A stretch of DNA of 64,000 bases. Origin: Cheiracanthium punctorium. Taxonomy: Eukaryota > Arthropoda > Arachnida > Araneae > Cheiracanthiidae. The notes below the pieces were generated by a model, which saw nothing but the letters and a program-made list of their open reading frames with translations, searched no databases and had not been told where the DNA came from. Position 1 is the first letter of the stretch; every line of letters begins with the position of its first letter. Shown piece after piece: positions 24,421 through 36,276 of the stretch. The translations under genes and the position numbers were made by a program. The DNA is taken from assembly GCA_038373885.1 (NCBI GenBank), contig JAWZYV010013191.1, positions 1 through 64,000 of the forward strand, in the 5' to 3' direction.

Positions 24421-25026
24421 TTTAGCAAACGTTATGAATAGCAGATTCTCCATAAAACACATTGGAAAGTCAAGTCATGAAACAAGAAAGTAGTTTTCAT
24501 GCTGTTTACTGTTTACAAACATGAAAAATAATAATTTTGTTCTTCAGATTACTTAAATATTTGAAAATCTAAACATATAATTTATCACACATACGTTATG
24601 TAAAACTAAAACTTTTTGAAGTTTTATATTCTGCAGTACATTGTTGTAAGTGTAATTTGACAGAAAAAATTTTGGTACAGCTTTAAAATTAGTCCTTTTA
24701 GGCGCGCTTTTATTTCAGTGACTTTTTTGTGGTGCAATATTTAATTTTATTATGAAGTAGTGTTCTTGTAATACAAAACATACTTATTACTGTTGTGATG
24801 CTAGGCAGTTGCATTTTTATTTCAAATTTGTTCTCGGTTCGTACCCATACTTATGTAAATATAGGTCTAGTTTTAGTTAGGGTCGAGTAGGGGAAAATCA
24901 TGCACTTCTTTAAAAAGGTCCTAAAATCAAATTGTTGAATTTATGTTAATTAAACTATTGATGTATATTACATACATTTGACTTAAATAGACTGAAAATT
25001 GGCATTGATGTTATCAAAGTACTTTT

Positions 25027-25198
25027 GGTACTTACGTATTATCCGGTTGTCCGCCAAGACAAGCAATTTTTCGCAAAGATTAATGCTGGGCACATATTAT
25101 TGATGGTTTAGAATACGATTTGCAACAGTTTGCTAGCGCATTAAAGAAAAAAAAAAATAGTTTGGCGGGAATGACCGCCGGGATAATACGTAAGTACC
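25027..25198. mobile_element. 172-bp MITE with perfect 18-bp inverted tips
   Basis: Starts GGTACTTACGTATTATCC and ends with its exact reverse complement. Flanks TACTTTT and ATACTTTT suggest a short target duplication. Two diverged relatives lie at 1687-1853 and 2941-3110. Noncoding; superfamily not assigned. Confidence 0.82.
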
Positions 25199-25279
25199 AT
25201 ACTTTTCCATGGTGTCATTTTTAGTTAGGCCAGTACTGATACCCAGGGCTGGGAAGTGGCGCAGCTACAGTAGTCGCTA

Positions 25280-25400
25280 GAGATGTAATGAATAGTGATT
25301 GGCCGAATACCGAATATTTGCCCAATAGCTCAGGCCGAATACCGAATATTCGGCACATAGTTTAGGCCGAATACCGAATATTCGGCGGCCGAATATTGCA
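25280..25400 (+). repeat. Subterminal GGCCGAATACCGAATATTCGG repeats of an element end
   Basis: Three copies of GGCCGAATACCGAATATT, at about 25301, 25333 and 25367, each with a palindromic CCGAATATTCGG or a decayed form. They begin near TAGAGATGTAATGAAT. This resembles the repeat-rich tip of a hAT-type element; the matching right tip was not found and the Penelope copy follows. Confidence 0.5.
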
Positions 25401-25660
25401 TTTTTAAAAATTTCATTTTAACTGTAAATGAAATATTGCTTTTCAATTTTGTAATTAAATACTAAATAAAGATTAATTAAAATTCATTTTATATTATTTG
25501 TAGGTACTTAAAAACAAACAACAGTATATTATCTGTAAAACTAAAAAAATATGAAGGGTCCATGGGAAGAGCGATGAGAGTCCAATACAGCTGATTTTCC
25601 AAAATCGAAAGGCTCACAGGACTTTCATCGTTCTTCACCATAGTAAACTGTATCTTTGGG

Positions 25661-26793
25661 CTATTTTTTCAGTGTATTCTCATCGTTCTTTCCCCTTATG
25701 GGTTCGGATATTAATAGTGCTACTAATGAACAACAGAATGCAGTAGAAACCTCAACATTGACAAAAAGTGGACTCTCATCTTTATCACTGCGAATATATT
25801 TGAAAATAGTTTGATTAGGTTTTATTGGTATTTTGATGTTTTTCTTAGCGGCTTCATTTGTTATTTTTAATGCGACTCCCTTGCAGTAAGGAATGGCGTT
25901 GGTAAATTTCTGTTTCGCTTTTTGATGGTTGTTAATTTGTTCCAGTTTTTTGATTCGATTTTTAAAAAGGGTTTTCACGAGGGATTTTGGGTAACCTGCG
26001 TTTTTACATTGGGTTTTAATAAATTGTAATTCATTATTGAGGAGGTTTTCGTCACAGCATACCGTAATGGCGCGATTGACATAAGAGCGGATGGCAGCAA
26101 TTTTAAATTTGTAGGGTGTTTTTGAATTAAAATTTAATATTTCATTATTGTTGGTGGCCTTTCTGGAAACGGTGGTATGGATATTGTTCTTCGTATCTAT
26201 TGATTTTAACATCAAGGAAATTTATGGTAGCATTTTCTTTTATTTCCATGGTGAATTGGATGTTTTGGTCTATTGCATTGATTTCTTTGAGTATATTTTC
26301 GGTTTCATTTTTATTAACTATTGCAAAAATATCATCGACATAGTGAAACAATGTGTTTATATGGTTAGATAGTTTATCAAAGATGACCCTCTCTACTAGC
26401 CGCATTTTCCAATCGGCTATGACACCTGAGGTCGGCGACCCCATAGGTACATCTTCCTTTGTGTGTAAAATTTTTGATTAAATTGAAAGTATGAATTATT
26501 AAGAATAAGGTTAAGAGCGCTATTTATAGTAGAAGAGGTAGAATTATTGCCAATGTTGGAAGTGATTTGCCTATTGATTATTGAATTAATTTCTTGAAGA
26601 TCGATAGAGGGGTAGAGGTTGGTGACTTCAAAACTAACAAAACATTCATGGGTGTTAATTGTTGTCTTTCAGGCATTGAATAAAATCTTCTGTTGAGGAA
26701 AGACTATTGTTATTGTGAGGTAGGTAGTCTTGAAGGGTAGGTTTTAGATATTTCTAGAGGTCGTATGTGAGCCCTTCACATTTACTTACTATG
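25661..26793 (-). pseudogene. Penelope-like element reverse transcriptase, C-terminal portion (broken)
   Basis: Penelope-like elements encode an RT, often with a GIY-YIG endonuclease; they retrotranspose or attach near chromosome ends (family knowledge). On the - strand a motif A region (NLYPSID) has its codon run at about 26611-26632. MGSPTSGVIAD starts at 26444 and motif C, YVDDIFAI, follows with its aspartates near 26331-26336. A FLDVKI block and a long basic thumb region follow. The expected catalytic Asp of motif A is Glu (codon 26627-26629). There is a TAG at 26754-26756 and frameshifts near 26660 and 26175. I see no GIY-YIG module before the sequence degrades near 25660. The N-terminal part lies at 31950-32240, separated by the 5.2-kb insertion. 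Confidence 0.85.
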
Positions 26794-28670
26794 GGGTCAT
26801 TCCATGTCAAATCAACCAAAAAAATGGAGTTTTGACACCCATGATCACGGATTTTGATAAAATTTGGCATGAATGTTCCTTCTGTGGTAGTAACATGGTT
26901 CATACACCTCCTGGAAATCCTTAAAAACTCCTGGATTTCGATTTAAAACATTAAGGGCCCTGGAAAACTCCTGGAATTTACTAATTTTTCTGTAGACTCT
27001 TGAAATTTTAGTATTGACTCCTGGAAATATTGTTTATTTTTGTTTTCTATCTAGAATTTAAAGTGCAAAAAAAATTTTCATAAGTCGATCTGCCGAAATT
27101 TTTTTTCGACTCGTGTTTCAAGTGTAATAATCCACCGCCATGTTTATTGACGTTCCTGACACGGACTTGGAGACAAGGATTGTAATCACTTCAGTGGGCT
27201 GAAAGCTTACCGCAAAAAGTTCCAATGATGCTGCGATTCGCTGTAGACATTTGTCCCTGCTCTCCTCATATCCAATAATTTCGTTCCTGAACTAAGCCCG
27301 TTGGCTCTCTCAAACTCTTTTATCGCTAACTGCTAGCTCTTATGTCACTGCGAAAGTATCTCGGGATTGGTGTATGAGCTGTATGCTCTTATCTCTTCTT
27401 TCATACACGGGATACATGTTTACAAAGCTCGCCGTTTGCGGCGGTGTGTTGGAAATAATCTGTATGCGTGCGACAGTAGTAAAATTTTAAACCATTCTGA
27501 GATTTTCATCCTTTTCAATTTGCCTAAAGATGCCGGGTGGAAAATGCATTTTCAATGATGCTTGGTTAGAAAAGGTATTTATGTATACTCCTGGAAAAAT
27601 TATATTTTCTCCTGGAAAACTCTTTAAAAAATCCTGGAATTCATACTGCAAAAAAGTGTGGGAACCCTGTAGTAAGAAGCCCCATGAATTTTTTTGCCCT
27701 TGGTGCTAATGGTTATGGTTTTATGGCTCGTCAAACTTTTGAAGATTCAATTTTTGAACAAGATTTTAAGGCAACACTTCTAAACAAAAAATCTTCTCAT
27801 TTGTTCACTAATTAATTTATCTTTTTGAAATTTTGTATCCTTGTTGATTAAAGTATACGGATTTTAGAAATAAATGTCTAAACTTGATAAATCTTTTCTT
27901 TGTATTTTTTAAAAATACTACAAATTGATTTTTGAGAAATTTTTAGTGAGTTCACTTAAAAGTGAAAACTCACTAAAAGGGAAAGCTATAATCAAAAAAT
28001 ATTTTGTTCAGAAAGAAGCTTATATATATGCATTATCTTAGGATGAAATAAAATTAATGGTTCCGTCATTCCTTCAGATTAAAAAATTAGCCTTTTTATC
28101 ATTTTTATGAAATTCTGTGTACATTACAAGTCAAATCAACAAATAAAATCCATTGTTGGCAACAATGTTCTTGGATTTTCATGAAATTTGCCCTGAATGT
28201 TCCTTTTGCAGTAGTTACAAGCTCTGCAGTTCCTATTTGTCCTGGTGTCAATGGTTTTGATTTTATGGGCAGCCAAATTTTGATCATTTTCACTATTCCA
28301 CTATTTGAGTCACATATTTATGATGTACTTCCTCGAAAAATTATTCTAAATTTTCCAATAATCACTCAATCTTTCTGAAGTTTTGCTCTCTTGTTAGTTA
28401 GAGGATGGAGATTTCAGTAAAAAATGTGTGAATATATATATTTCTTTTTTAAACTAGTTTTTGGTGTGTCCTCCGATTTCAAGTGAAAATTTTCTTAAAA
28501 GTATGATAAGTTATAAATTCATTTTCAAAGTTTCTTACATAATAAAAGTATAAATGAAAGAAAATCCCCGTGTCAAAAGCACACAAAATATACAAAATAA
28601 AACCAAAATTTAACGAAGCCAAGCCTCCTCAGAGGGGAATTTGACTGAAATTTTTCCAAAAAAAGAAAAA
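26794..28670 (+). repeat. Left inverted arm of the 5.16-kb element
   Basis: Matches the reverse complement of about 30860-31949, interrupted by the 776-bp insertion at 26894-27669. Shared landmarks include ACCCATGATCACGGATTTTG near the tip, the CCATTGTTGGCAACAATG hairpin-like block near 28151, and AGCCTCCTCAGAGGGGAATT near 28622. Confidence 0.82.
26894..27669. mobile_element. 776-bp nonautonomous DNA element inside the left arm
   Basis: Its position is fixed by comparison with the intact right arm. It is flanked by TAGTAA on both sides (26888-26893 and 27670-27675). The ends read CATGGTTCATACAC and, in reverse complement, CAGGGTTCCCACAC (11 of 14 match), a tip typical of hAT elements. The visible duplication is 6 bp, not the usual 8, so the superfamily is tentative. 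The subterminal phrase CTCCTGGAAA recurs near both ends. No coding capacity seen. Confidence 0.7.
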
Positions 28671-29389
28671 AAAAGTTACGTCTGTGTACGTACATACATA
28701 CAATATACATTAAATGCAAAAAAAGAACTAAAAGAAAAAAACTCTTAAAAATATTTTTTAAATGAACTCACACACATATATAGATTGTTTTGTATAGGTT
28801 ATGTACTTAGACAACTTGAGTTGTTCTTTCATTAAAAAAGAAAAAATACAGCATTTTTAGTTAAATGATAATTTATTCTGTTGTTGTTTTTGTACAAATT
28901 TTAACAGCGAAATTTTGAGGAATTGTGGTGTAAAAAATAAACCAGCAGTTGGACAAATTCTAGAATTTTATGGTAAGTATTTGGTATTTAATTTACATGT
29001 ACTTCTGTGAACTGGGAGAGGGTATTTGTGAGAATAAGCCAGGTGATAGATATTCCTCATTAATTAAAACATTTCTCATAATGCACCCTTTACACTTGAC
29101 TAGAGTCTGAGGCAGATGCAATATCTTGTAAATTATAGGCTGCTGCAAACAGATATGAACATCTGCATTCTTATGTAGATATATTTTAGCAAATCTATCA
29201 ATCACCTATTTAGTCATAGTTCACAGCAGTGTTCATTTTATATGCTTATTATCTGAATTTTAATTTTCCTGAATATTCTTATATTGTAAGTGTATAATTA
29301 TGTAAAATGTATGTGTTGATTTCATGTACAGTATGTATACATAAAGGTCAAGGTAATATAGCTTCTGTGTTTATTTAAACTTATTCATT

Positions 29390-29960
29390 ATGGAGGAAAC
29401 TAAATGCAGTATTGATGAACTGACAGGAACAGAGTGTCATAAATTTAACTATGTTCCAAGAAAAGGTATTGTGGATGTTATTAGTTTTACAGAAGATGAA
29501 ATATAATTCTTTTAAATTTGAGAACAGAAGCTACAAATGGTTACAGACTATATGTCTTCATCATAAAAATGTGTATTTAAATAAATTTGAATTCCTCCAG
29601 AAAAAAATGTGATCCCCTCAGAAAACATAAGGCATATGTTAAAATTTTTTTGAAAGCTGTAAATGTTCATCAATGAAATGAACTGTTAAAGAAAGGTTTT
29701 AATGTAAAGCCAGGACAGAAATTATGCTCTCTCTGCTGGAACATGCTATTCAAAATAGATGAACAAAAGGGTACTGTAAACATTGACAATGTTGGTGAAA
29801 CACAAGATTATTTAATTACCGAAGAAAATAATTTGCAGAAAAGTTAAGAACTTCAAAAATAAATAACATATTATGGCATCAATTCAGGAAAAAATTACTC
29901 AATTACAAACTGCCTTAAAAAAGTAGCATTGAAAGGATTTTTTTTTAAATTAAGCTTTTT
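29390..29960 (+). pseudogene. Eroded reading frame in the core of the 5.16-kb element
   Basis: ATG at 29390 opens MEETKCSIDELTGTEC and continues to a stop at about 29503. Protein-like sequence resumes in neighbouring frames with YKWLQTICLHHKNVYL, CDPLRKHK and KPGQKLCSLCWN, crossing at least one frameshift and several stops. The paired histidines and cysteines (CLHH, CDP, LCSLC) suggest a zinc-binding protein and recall uncharacterised proteins repeated in arthropod genomes, but that resemblance is from memory. It may be what is left of the element's transposase or an accessory gene. No catalytic DDE/D motif could be identified. Confidence 0.45.
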
Positions 29961-30119
29961 TAATAACTCTTGCTCTCAGTTAATTTTATTTTAATTTTCC
30001 AAAATAATTTTAATAAAAAAAATCATTTAAAGAAAGTTAAATAATATAAGCTAAACAGTATTTCCTAATTTACTGTATAACATGGAAAGTTAATATTTAA
30101 TTAACTTTAGATTATTATT

Positions 30120-30990
30120 TTTCCTTATTATATAGAAACTTTTGTTGGAATATTTTAGGAAGGAACTATTTAGAAAATCATATATCATTAGACTATTTCA
30201 TTCAAAATCACATCTGAAGAAATAGAAAATCAAGTAAATTTGTTTCAGTATAAAATACTAAACAGTTTACTTCGATATGAGAGTTTATGACAAAAAATAT
30301 TTCAAGATCTTGTTTTTTCTTTAAATGCTTTTTCAACTTTAAATGAACCTACCAAAAAATAAAGTGATGTAACTTTAACATATATGTATATCCAAATATT
30401 CAGGCATATATATATATATATATATTTGAATTTTCACTCAAATTTCTCTTTGAAGATGCTTTAAGTTTTGTTTTATTTTGTGTACTTCTGACAAGGTGTT
30501 CTTTCATTAATAAATTTATTATGGCCCCCAAATAGAATTATATAAACATATGTAAAATATATATATATAAATTTTTGTTGAATATTTTTATGAAAACTAC
30601 TTTAAAAAATCTAGCATTAACAAAATATCATTAGACTAGATCATTCAAAATTACAGCTGAAGTAATAAATCCAATAATTTTATTTCATTAAAAAATGCAA
30701 AAGAGTTTACAGGAGTGTGTGTGTCTGTGATTTCATTTCAGGCACTGTTTTAAGATCTTATTTTTTATTTAAATACTTTTTTGCATTTAAATAAACCTAC
30801 CAAAAAATAAATTATATGTTATATAAGTCAGACACTGTGACATTGACTTTTTTTTTTTTTTAGTCTCTGAATTTTCAGTCAAATTCCCCTCTGAGGAGGC
30901 TTGGCTTCGTTACATTTTGGATTTATTTTATATATTTTGTGTGCATTTGACAAAGGGATTTTCTTTCATTTATACTTTTATTAAGATAAT
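30120..30990 (+). repeat. Tandem duplication (about 440-bp units) in the core and inner right arm
   Basis: Sequence around 30160-30480 recurs at about 30590-30920. Shared phrases are ATCATTAGACTA..TCATTCAAAAT, ACCTACCAAAAAATAAA and the TTTTCA.TCAAATT run. The second unit overlaps the inner end of the right arm, so the arms may have grown by duplication. Confidence 0.65.
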
Positions 30991-31949
30991 GAACTAATAA
31001 CTTATGATCATACTTTTAAGAAAATTTTCACTTGAAATCAGCAGACATTTAAAAAACTAGCTTAAAAAAGAAATATATATATATTCAAACATTTTTTTCT
31101 GAAATCTCTACTCTCTAACTAACAAGAGAGCAAAACTTCAGAAAGATTGGGTGATTAGTGGGAAAATTAAAAATAATTTTTCAAGGCGGTATGTCATGAA
31201 TATGTGACTAAAAATAGTGGAACAGTGAAAATGATCAAAATTTGGCTGTCCATAAAATCAAAACCATTTACACCAGGACAAAAAGGAATTGCAGGACTTG
31301 TAACTACTGCAAAAGGAGCATTCATGACAAATTTCATGAAAATCCAAGAACATTGTTGCCAACAATGGATTTTATTTGTTGATTTGACTTGTAATGTACG
31401 CAGAATTTCATAACAAAAATGATAAAAAGGCTAATTTTTTAATCTGAAGGAATGACGGAACCATTAATTTTATTTCATCCTAAGATAATGCATATATATA
31501 AGCTTCTTTCTGAACAAAATATTTTTTGATTATAGCTTTCCCTTTTAGTGAGTTTTCGCTTTTAAGTGAACTCACTAAAATTTTCTCAAAAATCAATTTG
31601 TAGCATTTTTAAAAAATACAAAAAATACATTTATCAAGTTTAGACATTTATTTCTAAAATCCATATACTTTAATCAACAAGAGTACAAAATTTCAAAAAG
31701 AGAAATTAATTAGTGAACAAATGAGAAAATTTTTTTGTTTAGAAGTGTTGCCTTAAAATCTTGTTCAAAACTGATCCAAAAATTGAAATCTTCAAAAGTT
31801 TGACGAGCCATAAAACCAAAACTATTAGCACCAGGGGCAAAAACATTCGTGGGGTTTCTTACTACCACAGAAGGAACATTCATGCCAAATTTTATCAAAA
31901 TCCGTGATCATGGGTGTCATGGCTTGGTTGAACTGACGTGGAATGACCC
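30860..31949 (-). repeat. Right inverted arm of the 5.16-kb element
   Basis: Reverse-complement partner of the left arm and uninterrupted. It shows the pre-insertion sequence (GGTAGTAAGAAACCCC on the - strand) at the point where the left arm is split. Confidence 0.82.
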
Positions 31950-32240
31950 TATGGGTCTTAATGAGGGAGGTATTTTATGATCTTTATATTTAGTAAAAAT
32001 TCGTGGGGCTATGGGGGCAAAATTAGTTAAGGTGGGTTGTTTATTCACAAGCCAGGCTCCATTTTTAATTAATTCTTTATTGAAAATTTTACCGGTCGGA
32101 TCTTTGGGTAACTTTTCTATTTGTAGTTTCCTGATAGTGTCTTCCATTTGGGTAATATAATCAGTTTTATTCATAATCACTATTAAGCTAAGGATTTTAC
32201 TTAGACTTATCACTCTCTCACCCTTAAAATAACAATACAA
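31950..32240 (-). pseudogene. Penelope-like element reverse transcriptase, N-terminal portion
   Basis: On the - strand the frame contains VIMNKTDYITQMEDTI and a region ending PRIFTKYKDHKIPPSLRPI. These are the RT0/RT1-type blocks that precede the catalytic palm in Penelope RTs (TDY and YK.HK signatures). The reading is cut at PI by the inverted-repeat element and continues in the same frame with VSKCEGLTYDL at 26793 and below. This proves that the two pieces were one gene. Upstream of about 32240 the similarity fades; the conserved KADKGN-type motif is only vaguely visible, so the 5' end is decayed or truncated. Confidence 0.82.
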
Positions 32241-34570
32241 TTCTATAAAATTCTTTAATGCCTAAAACAAAGAAGAAAAAATTGTGTTGATGATTATGAC
32301 TTTTAAAATTTCTTTAACATATATAGAGGATTTTTTAACGTAATATTTTAAATAGATATATCATGAATTTAATAAGTAATTGTTTTCATTATTTTATCAT
32401 ATGCATATCATATGTATGATGTTTTCAATTAAAATGTACAATGCTACATGGTTCACACGGGTCATTCGTCATAAATCATTAATTTGGTTAGTCATGAAAA
32501 AGGCCTTTATACTCATTAACTTTGATTTGTGCTCAAGAAACTAGTATGTTTATACAACATGAGAAAGGGCTCTCAAAACGGGCCTGTTTTCCTGTTCAGA
32601 CATCCAAGATTTTTTATTTTTTAGCTCTCATGATTTTTCTCATGCTTTCAGAGCTCATTTTTCCAATTTATTTTTATCATAGAGGTGTAATTAGTTTCAG
32701 CAATACTTCAATAATTAACAGTAGTTGTCAGTAAAATATATATAGGCTTCCATTTCGGAAGAAATGTTTCAAAATAGCTCCTTTTTAATAATTGCCTTAA
32801 AGTTTCTGAGGGGCCCCTCCGACCCCCTTTAAATACTCCCCTGGTAGTTGTTTATTAAAGCAATAGTTTTCTCTAATTAGGATATCAGTATCCTTAAGTA
32901 TGAATGTAATGCAAACTGAATCTTTTAGCAAAATTTGTCTCCTAAAAGTAGTGAAGTAGTGACTACTTTTCAAAAGTAGTGTCGCTAACTACATTTGTCA
33001 AAAAGTAGTTGTAGTTAACTACATTTTTCGAAAAGTAGTTGTAGTTGTAGCTCGCTATTAAAAAAAGTAGTTTTTCCCACCACTGTTGATACCCCATTTC
33101 CCCTACCATGGGGGAAAAGGGGGTAATACAAAGGTACCTGTATACTAGTATACTTTTAATAAAAATCATGTTAATACTATAAATGAAAGAAAAGGCACTC
33201 AATTCAACGTATTCTTAATATACTGATAGAAAAAATGCACAGAAAAGAATTATTTCCCCAAATATTTAACTAAAGAAATATCCACAATTATAAAATGCAG
33301 GTTAACTCAGTTTGTTGCAAATATTACTTGGTTCCTGACAGGTGTGTTGGCAGGAGATGGCTAATGGGGCCTGCAGCCACCCCCAAAATGACTAAACATA
33401 AGATATGAAAAAATTTACTTATTCATGGATAAATTTGAAAATTTCTCTTGAAAAATTTGAGGTTCAGCTGCAGATCTAATATTTTTTCTAATGCATGTTT
33501 TTTCAACTGCAAGAATTTCAATTTCGATATATGAATTTATTTTTCTTTCTTTTCCTTAATTCATTTTTATATGCAAACACTTGTAAGCAAAATAAAGGGG
33601 TTCCATGTTCTTCCCCCTTCCCTTAAAAAAAAAGCTTGGCATATATTATACTTATTTTTTCAGTTTTTTTACTATTTTCAAAAATAATTGCAATTTTGAA
33701 ATTTAAGTCAGCTTACTGGCTTTCCCAGAGTTTTCCAAATCCATGGACACCTTTGTCAAAACTCATATCCCCACGGTTTCAGACAAGATTGCAGAACAAG
33801 CTTCTGATGGCAGTGGCAGAAGCAATAACCTTTTTCTTAGAATAGAGAGAAACTGTGCTTTCTCTTAATGCAGTCAAACTCTGTTTGTAAGTCATCTGGA
33901 TAAGACACCACTCTGCATATTACATCATCTTTTAGGAGTCCCGACCTTTATAATATGCCTTTTTCCATATTGCACTCCGCTTTTTGCGTCACTATTTTTT
34001 CAACCCCCCTGCTTAAGACACACTTTTAAGAGTGCAATATATAAACTCGATCCCATTTCTTTTCAAGTTTACCCACCAAAAGCACTTAATTTTTGTTGAG
34101 CATGACTCTCAGCGTTTTTCCTTACAAAGAGTGTTGCTCTGTCAACAGGAATTCCTCCAGGTATATTCTTTGTTTTGAGTTCCGTACGATGACAGAATAA
34201 GTATGACTGATTGTACTGTTAAATTGTAAGTACTGCATACCATTTTATAATTCTTTAATTTGTCATCCATTATCATTTTATTAATTAAAATTTTTATTCT
34301 GCTAATTTATATAAATTATGTAAGTTAATTATAGTCACCCTTATTGTATAGACAATTAGAATTTCATCTTGCATTTTATATAAACTCGCCTAAGAAGGCA
34401 CTCTGCTTAATAAGCTATTTTTAAGTGACCCTCAAGAGGAATGTACCAACAAGGTTTAACTGTAGTTATTTGTATTGTATTCATTTTTACGTGTATTTAT
34501 TTATTTATTTTTTTCATGAATGAAATTAAAACTTTTATGCTAATTCATTTTTTTTTCTTCTCTATTATAG
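32241..34570. other. Flank or intron upstream of the first Miga coding exon
   Basis: Apart from the 32945-33087 element end, no tips or genes. The acceptor of the first coding exon at 34570 implies that intron sequence extends leftwards from here to an unlocated noncoding exon. Confidence 0.45.
32945..33087. repeat. Element end with GTAGTT/AACTAC subterminal repeats
   Basis: Alternating AAAAGTAGTTGTAGTT and AACTACATTT units end at CCCACCACTG (33087 in reverse complement CAGTGGTGGG). It looks like one tip of a hAT-type element. The other tip was not seen. Confidence 0.5.
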
Positions 34571-34686
34571 ATAATCAACATGGATTTCAGACCTTATCTA
34601 AGAATTCCTGTTTCTTTGTCGATGCATGCCAAACTTACATTTATTTCTGTAACTGTAGGAATTACTTTATTGGGATTTGTTGCCAG
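34571..34686 (+). CDS. Miga: Mitoguardin, first coding exon (N-terminal membrane anchor)
   Basis: Mitoguardin is an outer-mitochondrial-membrane protein that promotes mitochondrial fusion and lipid transfer at ER contacts (family knowledge). The exon follows a pyrimidine-rich acceptor ending TTATAG and has 9 untranslated bases, then ATG at 34580; that ATG is chosen because it opens the frame that splices cleanly on. It encodes 35 residues plus two bases and ends at CCAG before a GTAAAA donor. Residues about 18-36 form one hydrophobic segment (it includes LTFISVTVGITLLGFVA). The arginine/lysine cluster starting in the next exon gives the short N-terminus, membrane anchor and basic stretch layout typical of the family. 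An upstream noncoding exon must exist but was not located. The identification rests on this layout plus the conserved exon at 63311. Confidence 0.75.
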
Positions 34687-36276
34687 GTAAAAAAAAAAAA
34701 AAAACCTTTCAATGAACCTGTCGTTTTTGTATTCTCTGTTTTATATTCATCTCACTCAGCCTGGATATTAGCGTTGCATCATGTGACATGTGCCTCCTTC
34801 AATTTGTGTAAAACACCATTTATTTTAAAAACCCTTCCTCACCCTTAAAACCTAAAGAAACTTTTGCCATTCTAGCTCTTGAATGTTTGTTATTTTCTTG
34901 TGCTCCTCAGAGCCAGTGTTAGATATTTGTTTACCTGTGTACCATTTTTATTTGGCTGTTCCTATCCAATATATTTAAATAATTAAAATCATAGATGTAA
35001 TACAGAAAAAAAAAATTAACAAATAGGAGAAAACAAACAAAATCATCCTATCAATTTAAGTAATTTTAGTGATCTCTATTGAGCAAAAATTTAAGTATCA
35101 AATCATGCATATCAATCTGTAGGGGCATTCATAAAATTATCTTAATATAACAATTAATTTCCAGAATAAAATAAGCACGATAATACTGCAAAATTTAAAA
35201 ACTATTCCATGGGACCATCTTACTGTGTAATTAACCTTTAGAGTCTGGCTGGGACAACCATCAGCCCATATGAAATGTTTTCAACCAAAAGCCGGCACAC
35301 AGATTTACTGCTGTACCAAGAATTCCTTCCCTATTCCAACAAGTGTACTCTTCTCTCTGGTCAGTTTTACAAAAGAAAATTTTAACAAAAGGGTTGAAAA
35401 ATTTAGATTTTGCAAAATATCGTGCCACAGAGTAAATGTTTAGTGCCATGGCTCAGGACTCAAAAGGCTAACCAATGGTCCAAAGTCAGTGATCATGTAC
35501 CTCCCTCAAAACTTGTAACAAAAGTCATTAAGCTTGGCGACTTTTTGTACAGTGGTAACCAAGATGGCATGGCATCTCCTGATTTTTTATATGCACTTAT
35601 GCATTCCTTCAGTTTTTACTTTTGAAGGTATGTTGAAATGTATTGATGCATTTAAATTTTCATTTTGTAATTCTTTGTTAGAATGGAAAAGTCTATAGGA
35701 GCTTTTTAGGTGGTTGACACCTAAGTAGATTTTAAAGTTTACAACACCTTTTTAAATGCTTAACACTGTAAATATATCCTCAAAATACACATGCTATCTT
35801 GTCAGATGCATTGTTGGTCAAAGAGCGTATTCTGAAATGGTTGGGGGGGGGGGACCGGGGTTAGGAATGGGTGTTGTAGTAATTAAAAAAGAAACAAAAT
35901 CCTAGTCATTTTGATAGTAGGATTGCTGAAGGAAGTAGAGAGAAAAATTATATTTTCCTCAAACACTGTTGATCAAAATTACATACAAACAAAGTTTTTA
36001 CAATCAAACTTGATTACACTAAAGCAGTAATAATCAATTAATAACTAATTAGAATATGACTTTAATTTTATTGCTCTCAAAAACAATTACATTTAACTAA
36101 CAAGGAGAGGCTCAGACGTTGGGGTCATCGATTTTGATGAAATGTTGATAGGTTATAGGGTACACATGGTATAGTAAAATGCCAAAAAATTAGCTGCCAA
36201 CTCTTGTGTATTTTCGAGAAATTTCCATTTAAACATCTGATACATTGTTATATATGCGTTATTTGGCATTTTGTTT

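Larger units (their letters stand above)
26794..31949. mobile_element. 5.16-kb element with about 1.1-kb terminal inverted repeats, inserted in the Penelope RT
   Basis: Both ends read GGGTCATTCCA inward and are flanked by the 4-bp duplication TATG (26790-26793 and 31950-31953). Excising the element and one TATG restores the Penelope reading frame, so the boundaries are firm. The left arm (26794-26893 plus 27670 to about 28670) matches the right arm (about 30860-31949) in inverted orientation over about 1.1 kb. The core, about 28670-30860, holds an eroded coding stretch (29390-29960) and tandem duplications. I cannot place it confidently in a named superfamily: the TSD length and long arms fit several cut-and-paste groups. 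Confidence 0.85.

Noticed and set aside
31204..31413. 69-codon frame in the right arm and its partner at 28105-28293
   Set aside because: Both are the same noncoding arm sequence of the inverted-repeat element read in either arm.
34441..34848. 135-codon + strand frame overlapping the first Miga coding exon
   Set aside because: It is a different frame that reads through the splice acceptor and donor; the shorter spliced frame is supported by phase continuity with the later exons.
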